A DNA stretch of 64,000 nt, from contig JAOTON010001027.1 of the NCBI GenBank assembly GCA_034440635.1, positions 3,064,001 through 3,128,000 on the forward strand, written 5' to 3'. Below are positions 1 to 10,672 of the stretch, piece by piece. Positions within the stretch are counted from its first letter, which is position 1, and each line of letters begins with the position of its first letter. The notes under the pieces are model-generated. The model saw nothing but the letters and a program-made list of their open reading frames with translations. It made no database searches and was not told the DNA's origin. This stretch comes from Lepas anatifera (lineage: Eukaryota > Arthropoda > Thecostraca > Lepadidae). The translations under genes were made by a program, and so were the position numbers.

Positions 1-1
1 C

Positions 2-298
2 GAGAACCCAGGGCAAAAGGCGCAGAAAACAGCATCCCCGTCACTTGATGCGGCACTAGCCGACTTCAAAAACCTGGGTCGCCTAAAGAGGGCGACCGTA
101 TGCGACATCTTAGATAGATATCCAGCCATCATCCAGCCGGCTAGCCTGGTAATGGCCGCGCTACCAGTTACTCAGGTGTCCGTGGAGAGGTTGTTCTCCG
201 CGATGAAGCTACTGCTTACTGATCTCAGGTCCAGACTAAGAGCAGACATATTGGAGGCAATGTTGCTGCTCCGCTCCAACCGTGATTGGGTGGTGTAG
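2..298 (+). pseudogene. hAT transposase, C-terminal dimerisation fragment (runs off left edge)
   Basis: An uninterrupted reading frame of 98 codons enters from the left edge and ends at TAG 296-298. It contains the hallmark hAT C-terminal dimerisation motif VSVERLFSAMK followed by LLLTDLRSRLRAD and a leucine-rich tail ending NRDWVV. In hAT transposases this block lies at the extreme C-terminus and mediates oligomerisation of the DDE enzyme. The upstream catalytic domain is outside the window, so intactness cannot be judged. Several hAT-type MITEs lie elsewhere in the window, but nothing shows that this copy mobilises them. Confidence 0.8.
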
Positions 299-407
299 TG
301 AGCGAATCAGGTGCTGGGCCCTGGGCAGTAGGGTGGTTGGTTCCGATTTTTCTCGAAAAGGAATTATGCCATCAGCCTATCTCATGTGTTTTTTATGTTG
401 AACACTG

Positions 408-656
408 CTAGCTTAGGGTCGTTCAAAAAAACTTTTTTTCTTTTCAGACTCGAACCCACTTTTTCCCATTATATATTCAATTCTGATTTCAATGAGCCAC
501 ATTCCAAGCGTCTACGACAGCGGGAAAGATCGCCTCAAAACGGTTAAAGATTTCATGTTTCGGGCGCGATTGGCCGCCCGGCGTTGCAGTCTTCCCCTTG
601 TTAAATTGTGATATAAGGGGTGCATAACCTACCAGTAAAGACAGTGTGGCATGTGC
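408..656 (-). repeat. Dispersed repeat, copy 1 (inverted relative to 18924-19175)
   Basis: Read in reverse complement, this segment matches 18924-19175 closely along almost its whole length. It begins CACGCACATGCCA, passes through CCAATCGCGCCCGAAACATG and ends near AACGACCCT. Similarity stops on both sides, so this is a ~250-bp interspersed unit rather than a large duplication. No coding capacity is convincing. It lies just 3' of the hAT fragment and could be hAT-associated noncoding DNA, but the second copy has no hAT coding sequence beside it. Confidence 0.8.
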
Positions 657-688
657 GTGCGTATAAATAGGGGGAGGGATGATAATGA

Positions 689-1195
689 TGCCACTGCAAA
701 ATTCTCGGAAATGAAAAAGCCGACGAACAGGCCAAAAAGTCTCTAGAACTCAGAGAGGTCGCACCTCTCAAATGGTCCGGAGACGATAGCAAAGCTCTCC
801 TCCAGAACCATATCCGGAAGTACATCCAAAATGACTGGACCACTAACCACAGCGCCCATTTATTCCATATCAAGCCTAACATCGGCTACTGGCCCAGCTC
901 CAACCAAAACAGTCGTCGGCGTGAGGTCATCCTGACCAGACTCAGAAGCGGACACACCAAATTAAATGCCTATGGGCGTGTAGGTACGTGTGGTACCTGC
1001 TCTGCCATGGAAAATCCCTACCATATCCTCATCGACTGTCCCCAGCACGACGCCCATAGGCAGCCCATGCTAGATTATTGCCGCATCAGAAACATCCCAG
1101 TAAACCTTTCCATTCTTCTCGGCAATGATCACCCTGAGCTGCTGGACAAGCTCTTTACATTCCTGAAGGCTTCTAGGCTCGAGAGCTTTATCTGA
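689..1195 (+). pseudogene. Non-LTR retrotransposon ORF2, RNase H end plus C-terminal Cys/His tail
   Basis: One open frame from about 689 to TGA 1193-1195 reads KILGNEKADEQAKKSLEL, the typical last motif of a LINE-encoded RNase H (GNEKADELAK-like). It then reads RREVILTRLRSGHTKLNAYG and a C-x2-C...H-x4-C element (CGTC, HILIDCPQH) typical of Jockey/I/R1-group ORF2 tails that follow RNase H. The usual family reads LTRLRTGHT...C..C....E...H.L..CP. Endonuclease, reverse transcriptase and the N-terminal part of RNase H are missing, so this is a 5'-truncated copy. An A-rich tract follows downstream. Clade assignment beyond the Jockey/I/R1 group is uncertain. Confidence 0.8.
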
Positions 1196-1680
1196 ACGTC
1201 TATGGTGGCAGGTATGGAAAATACCTGCATCCGAATAGCACCCCTCATATTAGAAATAACAATTACACTAGAAACGTCCCTCTGGCAAATTTAAACAATA
1301 GGTGCTTCAAACTAGGTTTTAACTGTCTGGTCCTAAGGTATGGTAGACTCAGAATAACTCCTACCATAGGAAAAAACAAAAACAAAAAAAAACAAAAACA
1401 AAATAAAAACAAAATAAAAACAAAAACAAAACAATAACCAAAAAAAGTTCAACTAACCAACTAACCCTACCTAACCATCCGTTCATATTTGCTTACCAAC
1501 TAACCCTAACTTAGGACTACTAACTATACTAACCACATCTAAGACTAACAACTAACCAACTCACACCCCTCCCTAACACTCTATCTGTTCTATTACCCTT
1601 CTCTCTTCCTCTATGCGGCGGCCACCCAGCCAGAGAGGGTGCTGTAACCGTCATGGTGCTTGCGGGTATTTCTAATAACC
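1196..1680 (+). repeat. Probable LINE 3' UTR with A-rich tract
   Basis: Noncoding sequence directly after the LINE stop codon. It includes a strongly A-rich stretch at about 1370-1447 built of AAAAAC and AAAATAAAAAC units, then a run of degenerate AACTAACC motifs to about 1590. The A-rich and low-complexity character fits a retrotransposon 3' end. The exact insertion boundary and target-site duplication were not found. Confidence 0.45.
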
Positions 1681-2728
1681 CAAAATTATTCTTTTCCAAT
1701 GGAGGAACTCGAGTAACGTAAGCAAACGGTTATTCGATAACAAGGAACAAAATTCAAAATACTAATCTTTACGCTGGCAAGCCTCTTCCCGTACCCTTTT
1801 AAATCCTACCTGTGCCCCAGGCTCGGCATCTCTGCCGTAGCAATCCCTTTCCCTCGCAAGTGTTGCTACACTTCGCGACCCATTCCTTGAAATAAGATTC
1901 GTCCCTTTGTTCTGCGACATTAAAGTAAACACCCCTCCCGGAAAATTCTCCCCCACACTTTAGAGGCGGGCAAAGGTGTTTTGCACAGAACGCCTTATAA
2001 AAAGCCCTTAACTATTTAACGGATAATGATGGTGAAAAATAATAATTTTTGGCATAGAACTTTTGCCACTCAGGAGGTGATTCTAGGGTTAAAATGGAGA
2101 CTTTGAGTGTAGAAGATATTGTTCTATCTTGCAAAAGAAACTTCGAGCACGGGCCAGTGAAAATTTCGTCTCTGATGCTTGTTTTCTGGCACCTACTGAG
2201 AGTTCCATTGGACCTGCTACTCTCAGTTTCTCTTGCAAATAATTCCAAAAGTATTTGAATTAAGGCAGTGCCAGTATGCGTATCTGTTACCTGGCAAATT
2301 TTGCAACATTTTTGACAAAAAAATACCTAGCCAGATCAGATTAGGTCACTGAGTTATGACGTCATTACCTTGCCCATGCATAGCGATTTTTTGAATGGAA
2401 ATCTAGCTGGCTCTTAGAAATGCAAGACGAAATTTCTGGATAACATTCAAAACTTGTTGAATTGAAAAATATGATATGTCACAAACAGATGTCTGGTTAG
2501 GTCCATAGCTTTGTCAGCAGAGGTCACCAAGGGTAAACAGTATTATCTGAGTGTTACAAAAATTGCAATTAAACGCAGTATAACTATGATTTTGGTGTCA
2601 TGGAGAGAATTTGGCCCATACTAATCAGGGTTATGCATGCTATTCCTTTGTTGGGGTAATTTATGCCTTTGACCTTACATCAAGACCACCCTGCTACCTG
2701 AACTCTCGGCCTTGTTCCTCTCCCCCAG
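1681..2728. other. No gene seen; AGGTCA-bearing repeat fragment in right half
   Basis: No open reading frame here resembles a known family. From about 2330 to 2540 the sequence carries AGGTCA/TGACGTCA-type motifs (TTAGGTCACTGAG, GAGGTCACCAAG) like the TTAA-bounded elements elsewhere, suggesting a decayed fragment of that family. Confidence 0.3.
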
Positions 2729-2896
2729 GTGACGGGTACTGGGAGAGTCCTGGTGGAGTTGGTATGTTCTTCATAAAAATGTCATTGCATTAACTTGACT
2801 TGATATAAGGTGCTTGGGCACTAACTGATTTTTGTCTCTGCAGGGGCTTTCAGAAGTAGTTATTTCCGTTTGATTTCACGTTTATTGCCACTGTAA
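2729..2896 (+). CDS. Possible terminal pair of small host exons with a short intron
   Basis: A polypyrimidine acceptor (CTCTCCCCCAG) precedes exon 2729-2761, which ends at a donor G|GTATGT. The 82-bp intron ends TTTTTGTCTCTGCAG and contains CACTAACTGAT, a near-ideal branch sequence. The second exon, 2844-2896, stays in frame across the junction and reads to a TAA: DGYWESPGGVG, then AFRSSYFRLISRLLPL. Both splice sites, the branch site and the preserved frame support splicing. The peptide is not recognised and no further exons were identified upstream, so this may be chance or part of a repeat. No polyadenylation signal is obvious just downstream. Confidence 0.3.
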
Positions 2897-3422
2897 TAAT
2901 GTGTCTATGCGTGAAAGGGGAGCCTCATCTGGCCTCACCAAGGAAATGGACAGGGTTCATCTTCGCTCCGACGGCCCGGTGCGAAGATTTCGAAGATATC
3001 TGGCGGCATTTATGTGTTTGTTCCAGCTCAACGAGACGAATGGCATGCAACATGGCCTTCTTAGGTAACGGGATACCCTTATATTTGACCATGGCCTGAG
3101 GTCAAGGACCTCGGATCAGGGTCAAATAACGACATGTCAAGGTCATGTTGCATACCATTCGAAGTCCTGTGTCATGAAGCAAAAGGATTGCTGTATCTTT
3201 ATGTTCGAAAACATAGACAAAATGTACTTCATAATGGTGTACGTTGGTGACATCTGGTTACCTCATTGTTGACCTGACCTCAAAATTATTGTCAGCAATT
3301 CCGATTATATATTCCATGAGCTTTCGAAGGATCGGCAGAATTGAAATCTAGCTCTTTTAACAGCCGAATTGCACTCTGGTTTAGTCTTCCACTTTTCAGA
3401 ATAGCAAAATTGGCTTAAAGGG
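2897..3422. repeat. Fragment of AGGTCA-rich repeat
   Basis: From about 3085 to 3300 the sequence reads AGGTCAAGGACC...GTCAAGGTCATGTTGCATAC followed by CATTCGAAGTCC. This matches the internal block shared by elements at 39080-40093, 52307-53381 and 61382-62575 (GGTCATGTTGCATATC..TCGACTC). Terminal sequences were not found here. The part left of 3085 shows no recognisable gene. Confidence 0.5.
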
Positions 3423-4307
3423 TTGACACGCGAACCGGACGGTACCTCGGAGCCCCCCCATCTATTTTCCAAGGTGGCCGGAGAACCACTCGTAGCCGAA
3501 AGGTGATACTTGGCCACATTTGAGAGCTTCAACGGCTTGTCGACTAGCGAAGACATTTTTTAAACGGTTGAATTTAGTTTTACTCAAAGGCTTTCAAAGT
3601 CAGACCTGCATTTTAAGATCGCCGGAATCGCGCGGTCGGACCAGTTCACTTGCATTGGAGACCGAGTGGTGACTTCATAACGCCATATAGCCGGGATGAT
3701 ATGTTAAGTTCGTCTCAAATGAAGGTCAATATCAATTTCAAAGGTCACAGGTCAAGGTAATATGAACACTTTCAATGTCATTGGCCACAGTGCTTCCGGT
3801 TATATAGCGTTACCCGGTCTGACGTATATTATGCTGTGACGTCATAGTCAAGGTACCTCAATGTAAATGTCGAGGTCAAAGGTCATTAGTAAAGGTCAAT
3901 CATCATATCCCATCAAACAGTTGCTATACCTAGTGTTCGTAATAGTGTACATTATAGGTAGTATACCATATTGTGACCTTATAAGTTAATGACCTTGAAA
4001 GATTTTTTTACCTCAAAATAGCAAGAAAGATGATTTGTGATCTTCCATCTATGACCCCGGTCCGCCTTCAGCTTATTCCCGTCCTTTTCCCGCATAATCA
4101 CATAATTTTCCAGTAGGTACCCAGCAAGGCCAATGTTTGACATTTACGACCTCGTTTGACCTTGAAGAAATTGACCTAGGTAAATGAAAGCAAGCCATTA
4201 TTTAGACCACCATAACTCCCACCCACCCACCCAACCGGCGTTTTTCTACGCCTCTTAGTTTCCGAGATCTTAGGAGGGGGCTTACCAGACCCTCCAGTGC
4301 GCGTTAA
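3423..4307. mobile_element. AGGTCA-rich TTAA-type element, copy a
   Basis: The left end TTGACACGCG (3423) and right end CCAGTGCGCGTTAA (to 4307) are imperfect inverted repeats of each other; the left TTAA has changed to TTGA. The interior aligns along its length with copy b (13802-14845): shared blocks include TTTTCCAAGGTGGCC, AAAGTCAGACCTGCA, GAGTGGTGACTT, and the terminal GAGATCTTAGG region. Many AGGTCA half-sites occur in the interior. There is no transposase reading frame, so it is non-autonomous. A TTAA target points to piggyBac or Kolobok-like mobilisation, which is inference. Confidence 0.6.
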
Positions 4308-4694
4308 TGCCAGACCCCTCTCCGGTGTGATTGTTAAATAATGACGTCATAAGTCAGTTACCTGACTTGACACAATTTTTTGGAAAGCTTAAACAATTCT
4401 TCAACTAGGAATTTTACAAAGTTTTGTTTCTTTCGTATAATTACGCTCACCAATATTCGCGAAAAACTGAGAGGGACAGGACCGATTGGACACCTGGGCG
4501 GTACGGGAAATGACTGGCAGAAAGGAAAATTTTCAATTGCCCATGGTCGAAGTTTTTTTGAAAGCTAGACCCATAACAAAACCACCAAAAGCTATCATTT
4601 TGCATATAGAATCATGTGTTAAGTGGCAACTGAGCAACGATAACATTGAGATTTATCATCCCCCACTCTGAGTTCACCATAGTACACTGCCGAT
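4308..4694. other. No feature recognised
   Basis: AT-leaning sequence between the AGGTCA element and the LINE ORF1. The right part is probably LINE 5' UTR. No convincing gene or repeat was identified. Confidence 0.3.
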
Positions 4695-6551
4695 ATGATG
4701 GATGTTATGGAAGCCAGACCCCCCGCGCTGACTAGACCAGAGCAGGGTGGCTCCTCTACCCCTGTGTTGGACAAAACTTCTTCTAAGGTTCTGGTCCTCA
4801 CTCTGGATGAGGCCCGAAAAAAGCAACCCCTTTCAGGCTGTTCAGGCGTTGTCTAAATTTGGAACCACGACCCATGTCTATCGGCACTCCGCCACCAAAT
4901 TGATGTGACCATGTCTTCAGAGGAAGAAACGTGCAGTCTGTTGTCAGCTAAAAGCCTCTCCTACCCAGGAGAAGGAGGCGCCTTAGTTTCGATACCGGTG
5001 ACAGTAGCTCTCCACCCGACAAAGAACAGCTCTACTGGTGTTGTAGCTTGTCGGGAGCTCGCAGAGTCGACAGAACAGGACGTACTGAGTGGCTTGGATG
5101 AACAGGGGGAGACAAACGTGCGGAGAATGAGTAAGAGGCTTAACGGTGAGCTCGTAGCAACAAACACTTTTGTCCTTACATTCAACACTAAGGAGCAGCC
5201 TCAAACCATCCGTGTAGGCTGGCTTTCCGTGCGCGTGCGTAGATTCATACCAGACCCAACGCGATGCTACCGATGCCACAGATACGGCCATGTAGCGAAG
5301 GCTTGTAGAGGACAGGAGAAGTGTGGACGGTGCTCGTTGGTAGGTCACGGCTCAGCGTCTTGCGAGGCTGACGTCCCTATGTGCGTCGGATGTGGTGGCG
5401 ACCACGAGGCGTGGTCGCGCAATTGCCCCATGTTCCTCTCTGAGCGGGAAAAGATGAAAGGTAAGGTCCTGGGAAGGTCTCCCAAAGAGATTGCAGCATC
5501 AGGAGATAGCCACTGTGAGGTACCTGGCTTTCCCAAACCGTCTGTGATGGAAGAAACTACCGTGCCTTCCTCTCCCTATCGCGACGCCCTTGTGGGCGGG
5601 CCTGAACGAGCGAGGTCGTCCTTCAATCTAGATTCCTCCCTGCGGGATATCATGCACTTACCGGTCCGGGATTTTGTGAGCCTTTGCAGTGGGCGGGTGC
5701 CACAGCCAGTAAACTCCCCGACAAGTGGAGTTAGGACCACGGCTGAAAAGTGCATTCAAACTGACCCAATAGGGAACCCTGGCGTATTCCCAGCAGCACC
5801 ACTGCTTGGCGATCAGAGTGGGCACACAGCTGATAAGGGCACCCAAGCGGGTACCCATGAAGGGGGTGTGATGGCATCGGACGGCGCACCACCAGTAAAC
5901 CTCTCCGGGGAGAGTGCTGAGACTGACGAGAGGGGAGCAGCCAGTCTCTGACTCGAGGGCTGCTGCACAAGTAATAAAGAGGCAAACCAAGCTGCAGAGA
6001 CGTGAATCGGAGCGCTCTGCCTCAGCGCCACCAAAAGGACGAAGCGCTCGAAAGGAGCCAAGTGTAGCACTACTGCCAACCCCCGCAGATAACGACTCTA
6101 CACTTATGCCACCACCATACGCTCCACCATCACCGCCGCCGAAGACAATCGACACAAGGTCCCGTGAAGGAAAGCGAAGGCTTTCCCCTTGTCCAAGTTC
6201 GGGAAAGGCATCCCCCGCGGCGCCAAAAAGCATCAAAAACCAGACTTTCTCTTCCGTGACACAAAGGGAAAGAAAATTTGGGTGCCCAGAGTCCAAAAAG
6301 ACTTTCCTATTAAAATAAAGCAAGCGGGCTCCCTAGAGAGTTTTGGAGAAGTCCAAAATGTTTGGCAGGATGTGCCGCGCCCTTGCGCTGTTAGCGATGA
6401 CAGGCATTCCGGGCCGAGAGTCCGGGAGAACTACATAAACAGAAACACAACCTTCGTTCGCCGCTCTCCACCCAAGGGGTCTAGGATATCCGGAGCGAAC
6501 GGAGAGGCTACCACAAGCGTGGGACGCACGCACGGCTTGGTGCGTATCTGA
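4695..6551 (+). pseudogene. Non-LTR retrotransposon ORF1 (gag-like, three CCHC knuckles), frameshifted
   Basis: The best preserved frame is 4905-5951 (348 residues). It contains a region typical of Jockey/I-type ORF1 (SIPVTVALHPTKNSSTGVVA, then NTFVLTFNTK) and three zinc knuckles: CYRCHRYGHVAKAC, CGRCSLVGHGSASC and CVGCGGDHEAWSRNC. Such proteins bind the element RNA in a ribonucleoprotein. Upstream, the probable N-terminus starts near the ATG at 4695, but a frameshift near 4820 moves the frame (ARKSNPFQAVQALSKFGTTT) and a stop precedes 4905. Downstream the proline/serine-rich tail continues in other frames to about 6318 and 6551. No ORF2 follows; an AC tract begins 166 bp later. The copy is therefore dead. 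It may belong to the same clade as the RNase H fragment at 689-1195, but they are separate pieces. Confidence 0.85.
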
Positions 6552-6714
6552 AATGTATGACGGGAGAAGCTGGGAGACCTAGCTTACCATCTCATTTTTA
6601 AGTGGCCTTTTCAGCCGACACATAATTGAAACCACATATATTATTAACACCTGAGAAGTTCTTGCAATGAAGGACGCTGTATGGCCAAGTCACTGAAAGC
6701 GCCCTAAAATCCCA

Positions 6715-7430
<716 letters not shown>

Positions 7431-7784
7431 GCTGCTCAATACTTTTATTTGAGACATCGTGTGGCCACTGATCGCATTTTCTTCGCCAGAAACAGGTAGG
7501 AGAGGCTGAAGAATTTTTTTCCTCCCCCTACAAATAACAATTAAATATTTGCATTACTTCAGGCAATTCCAGTATGCCTACTGACAAAAATTCCAAGTTT
7601 AGCAGCACCTGATACTCTCAAACAGAACACTTGATCCGCCACTGTTCTTGGACTTTGTGCCGGAATGGACTCACGCTACTTCAGGTGACTCAGGAGCCTG
7701 CTGGACACCACCAGGCAGCTGGGCCAGCCCCTCACTTTTCGTCCAAAAATATCGTTTCTCAGCGGCATTATGATGTATAACAGT
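7431..7784. other. No feature recognised
   Basis: No gene, tRNA-like or terminal-repeat structure was identified in this stretch. Confidence 0.3.
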
Positions 7785-8215
7785 TTTAGGGCTTATCTAC
7801 GCACCAACTGCCATGGCATTGTAACATACGCGGATCCAGGATTGCCGATCGGGGGGGCACCTTCCCGGGTGGGGGGCTCCATCCGGACCAGGGGGGTCAC
7901 TTTTGACCGGCAAAACCTACCAGGTGGGCGCCAAATCCTATTGGCGGCACCGATTTTCGCATCATGGGAAGGGGGGTGGGAAGCGACATTTCAGGAGGGC
8001 GCCATCGACCTTTCAGGGGGCGCCGTGACCATTTCAGGGGCACCGAGGGTCGATCGGGGGGAGGGGAGCGCACGTGCCTCCTTGCCTTCCCCCATATCCG
8101 CCTATGTCATGTAATGCTGCGAACTATTTCCCTGCCGAAAGGGTTTCTCGGGAGACGACTGCTTCTTGTTCACGGCATCTGCCGGACTTCGAACTCGGTT
8201 TGGCCGCCTCGTATT
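7785..8215 (-). repeat. tRNA-derived SINE-like repeat, split by a hAT MITE
   Basis: The two halves, 7785-7824 and 8107-8215, together match 14134-14291. Shared parts are GCACCAACTGCCA, AAGGGTTTCTCGG and the CCGCCGGG-CTTGAACCCGAGTC-type block. The latter, read on the minus strand, is a Pol III B-box-like GGTTCAA followed by CCCGGCGGATTCCCTGAA. The split lies at the MITE 7825-8106, which dates the MITE after the SINE. Divergence is considerable in this copy. Confidence 0.65.
7825..8106 (+). mobile_element. Non-autonomous hAT-like MITE, family 1
   Basis: A 282-bp unit with termini CATACGCGGATCCAGG and, in reverse complement, CATAGGCGGATATGGG. The interior has alternating G-rich blocks: TTTTGACCGGCAAAACCTA, GGCGCCAAATCCTAT and GTGACCATTTCAGGGG. 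Four more copies are in the window: 10049-10369, 32521-33114, 34459-34722 and 44746-45034. Flanking octamers CATTGTAA and TCATGTAA are similar but not identical. No transposase is encoded; hAT assignment rests on the GGCGGATCCAGG terminus and the 8-bp duplications seen at better copies. Confidence 0.75.
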
Positions 8216-9275
8216 TCTGACGCAAGTTGAGAATGGATTTCATTGGGGCATGAGTGGAGGCGTATAGGTCTAAACCATCTAGATAAGAAAGGTTTCTGTC
8301 AGTAAGAAGTTAAAGTTTTAATGATGACACTTGCACCCTATAATTTTCTGCGGGTGACATTTTTTCTGAGGAGAAAATATATTCTTGACTCTCGTTGGAG
8401 TTTGCTGGGAGCTATACAAATTTTCACTAGTAGCAGAGGTGGTAGGCAGTTCAAGGCTGCATATTGATGGGGTGATTACACTGTGCGGCTTTCTGAAGTG
8501 GGCAGAGTAAACAATGTTTACCTAGTTTTTCCTGCCGAATTAAGCATGATACAAAGACATTGAAACGGGAAATAAGATGACATATTTGTCAAAAATATTG
8601 TAAAACCTAACCTCCATCCCTTTCTACATATGCCACATAAGCCTCAAAACTCTAGGTCAAACCGTTGACCCGTGAAAGGTCACGGCGCGAAGCATGGTGG
8701 GTCGCAAGATGGGTACAGAGATTACTGGGTCGCAATGTAGGCGATTCAAATAAACTTAAGTAATTAATTAGTTTAGTAAACAGTGTTGATTTAAAATTAT
8801 ATGATAGCACAACCCTGTTGACGGGTAGCCTAAAGCACAACCCTGTTGACGGGTAGCCTAATTTAGTCCTTGTCATCGTCTTCAGGTTTTATTAACACCA
8901 CACTTTCCAGTTCAGCACCAGAAAAGCCATATTTCAAGCAAAGAACATCATTTAGGAAAAGGAAAGACAGGAAAATGTCATTTTTAGAAATACAATTAAA
9001 AAATTCTTAAAAGTACATAAATTTCCCTGCCGATGACTTGAATTCCAAAGAATATTCGTTGCAACAATGTTTATCCTGCCCTGGCAAAAACCAACGAAAA
9101 TCGACTGAATTTTCCTTTTTATACAGGACGTTTATTAGAATTGTATGCGGACGGTAGTTTTAATTTGAAGCAAACATCACGAAAAAAATCAAGGAGAATG
9201 CATGTACATTTTCCACCATAATTTTCAAAGAATCTAATTCATCAAAGCGCCAAGGAAATAACTCGCGGTAAATTT
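8216..9275. other. No gene seen; AT-rich intergenic sequence
   Basis: No coding exon or structural RNA was recognised. The only clear structure is the exact 28-bp tandem duplication listed separately. Confidence 0.35.
8806..8861. repeat. Exact 28-bp tandem duplication
   Basis: Two identical 28-bp units (8806-8833 and 8834-8861), each beginning AGCACAACCCTG and ending GTAGCCTAA, lie head to tail with no mismatch. This is a recent local duplication. Confidence 0.95.
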
Positions 9276-9362
9276 CTGATAGCTCAGCTGGTAAAGAGTT
9301 AGGCTCTAGCGTTAGAGGCGTTAATGCAAGATTGCAGGTTCAATTCTCCGGGCGGCCAGGGG
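9276..9362 (+). repeat. tRNA-like Pol III promoter sequence (SINE head)
   Basis: TAGCTCAGCTGGTAAAGAG resembles an A box and GGTTCAATTCT a B box, spaced about 55 bp apart, as in tRNA-derived SINEs. The flanking stems do not fold into a convincing acceptor arm, so a functional tRNA gene is unlikely. No A-tail boundary was found. Confidence 0.45.
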
Positions 9363-10048
9363 TTCCATTTTACCTGAGTCTGGTTTAGCAGTGTTTGTGG
9401 GAGCATTAACAAAGGTGGCAGTATCTCACGTATGTCACGTATATCCAGTATATCACGATGATCAGTAAGCTGCATTGCGAATTTAGGAATATTATTTTTT
9501 TGTTACTTTGTATCAATGTAAGTACCATTTATTGCATTATGTGTGCATCAGTAATTACCTAAATTTAAAAGTTAAAAACGGCAATATGTCAGTCGTCAGG
9601 GTCTAGGTTATGTGACCTGGGTCACATACGACCTAGTTGGTTGTGCATTATTGGTCCCAAGTCGGGTAACTGGAACGAGGGAGGAGAAATCGTGCATTGC
9701 CCTCCCATTTGGTGTTATTTGGCTATGATGCAATGTCTACGGACTGAAGGTAGGGCGTGAGCGGCCGGGTGTGGATGGTCTGGCGGGGATGAAGCTATTG
9801 TGTGCTCAAAAGCCCACTAGACAGTATAGAAGCGCAGGTAAAAAAGTTCATGGAAGTTCGAAACTTTGGTTTACCCTTTGTAAAGGGCCGGCGCCGCCCC
9901 TGACTGATAGCAGGCGGCCGGTGGTCTAGGCGCCGTCAACTGAAAGTGACCGCTGGTCACTCATAGCTTTCAACAGCAGGCCGAAAGCAAACTGAAATGT
10001 GTGATGCCAGCGAAAAAAACAAGTGGTTCCGCTCACCAGAGGTAACGG
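9363..10048. other. No feature recognised
   Basis: No gene or repeat boundary identified; a CpG-richer patch at about 9880-9920 has no recognisable coding sequence. Confidence 0.3.
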
Positions 10049-10369
10049 CATAGACAGATTTGTGGGGCAAGGGGATCATCTATCACCCTCGCCCGATCGG
10101 CCCGAATAGTGTCCCCACATCATAAACCGTTGCCCCTGGAACTGTCTGACGCCACCTTCCCCATCCTGAAACGTCTTTTTCCGCGCCCTCTCCCTAAGAT
10201 GCAAGTATCGGCGCTCCCATGATGTGATTTTGAGTACCTTTGATAGGTAAGACCTTGAAAATTGGCGCCGCTGGCCGAAAGGGCACCCCTCCAGGCTGAA
10301 TTCCCTCTCCATACCAAAATGTCGCCCCTGACGAAGTGTCCCCCATCGGTAATAATGGATCCGCCTATG
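10049..10369 (-). mobile_element. Non-autonomous hAT-like MITE, family 1, minus orientation
   Basis: In reverse complement this 321-bp unit begins CATAGGCGGATCCATT, and on the plus strand it begins CATAGACAGATTTG, so the ends are related inverted termini. Interior blocks such as CATCATGGGAGCGCCGATAC on the minus strand match family 1. Flanking octamers GGTAACGG and GATAGCAA match at only four of eight positions, so the insertion is old or the boundaries are slightly off. Confidence 0.6.
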
Positions 10370-10556
10370 GATAGCAATGGACAGAAAACAAAAATGGAAA
10401 GGGTATTGGAGCAGCAGAAAGGCGTTCTATTAAAGAGGTGGAAGGTACCGGTCATTCAGGTGCAGTTCCGTCGTAGGGAAGCAGTACTATTTTTTTTGGA
10501 AACTCATCGTCGTATTAATTCCATGGTCATATTGCGTCACCATTTCCTTTCCTGTT

Positions 10557-10672
10557 AGAAGGGTTTCATGGCGAGCCAGATTGCTCATTATTCAGGGAAT
10601 CCGCCGGGCCTTAAACCCAAGTTGGCCGCGTGGAAAGTGAGTGTGCTAATCACTACACGACCGCGCCCCGGG
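10557..10672 (-). repeat. tRNA-derived SINE-like repeat
   Basis: On the minus strand the sequence reads GGTCGTGTAGTGATTAGCAC (A-box-like), then GGGTTTAAGGCCCGG (B-box-like), then CGGCGGATTCCCTGAA, the same order as the copies at 7785-8215 and 14134-14291. It is therefore a third copy of one family. Confidence 0.65.

Noticed and set aside
1440..1610. Telomere-like AACCCTAAC/AACTAACC repeats
   Set aside because: The motifs are irregular and are embedded in the 3' part of a LINE, so an interstitial telomere is not supported.
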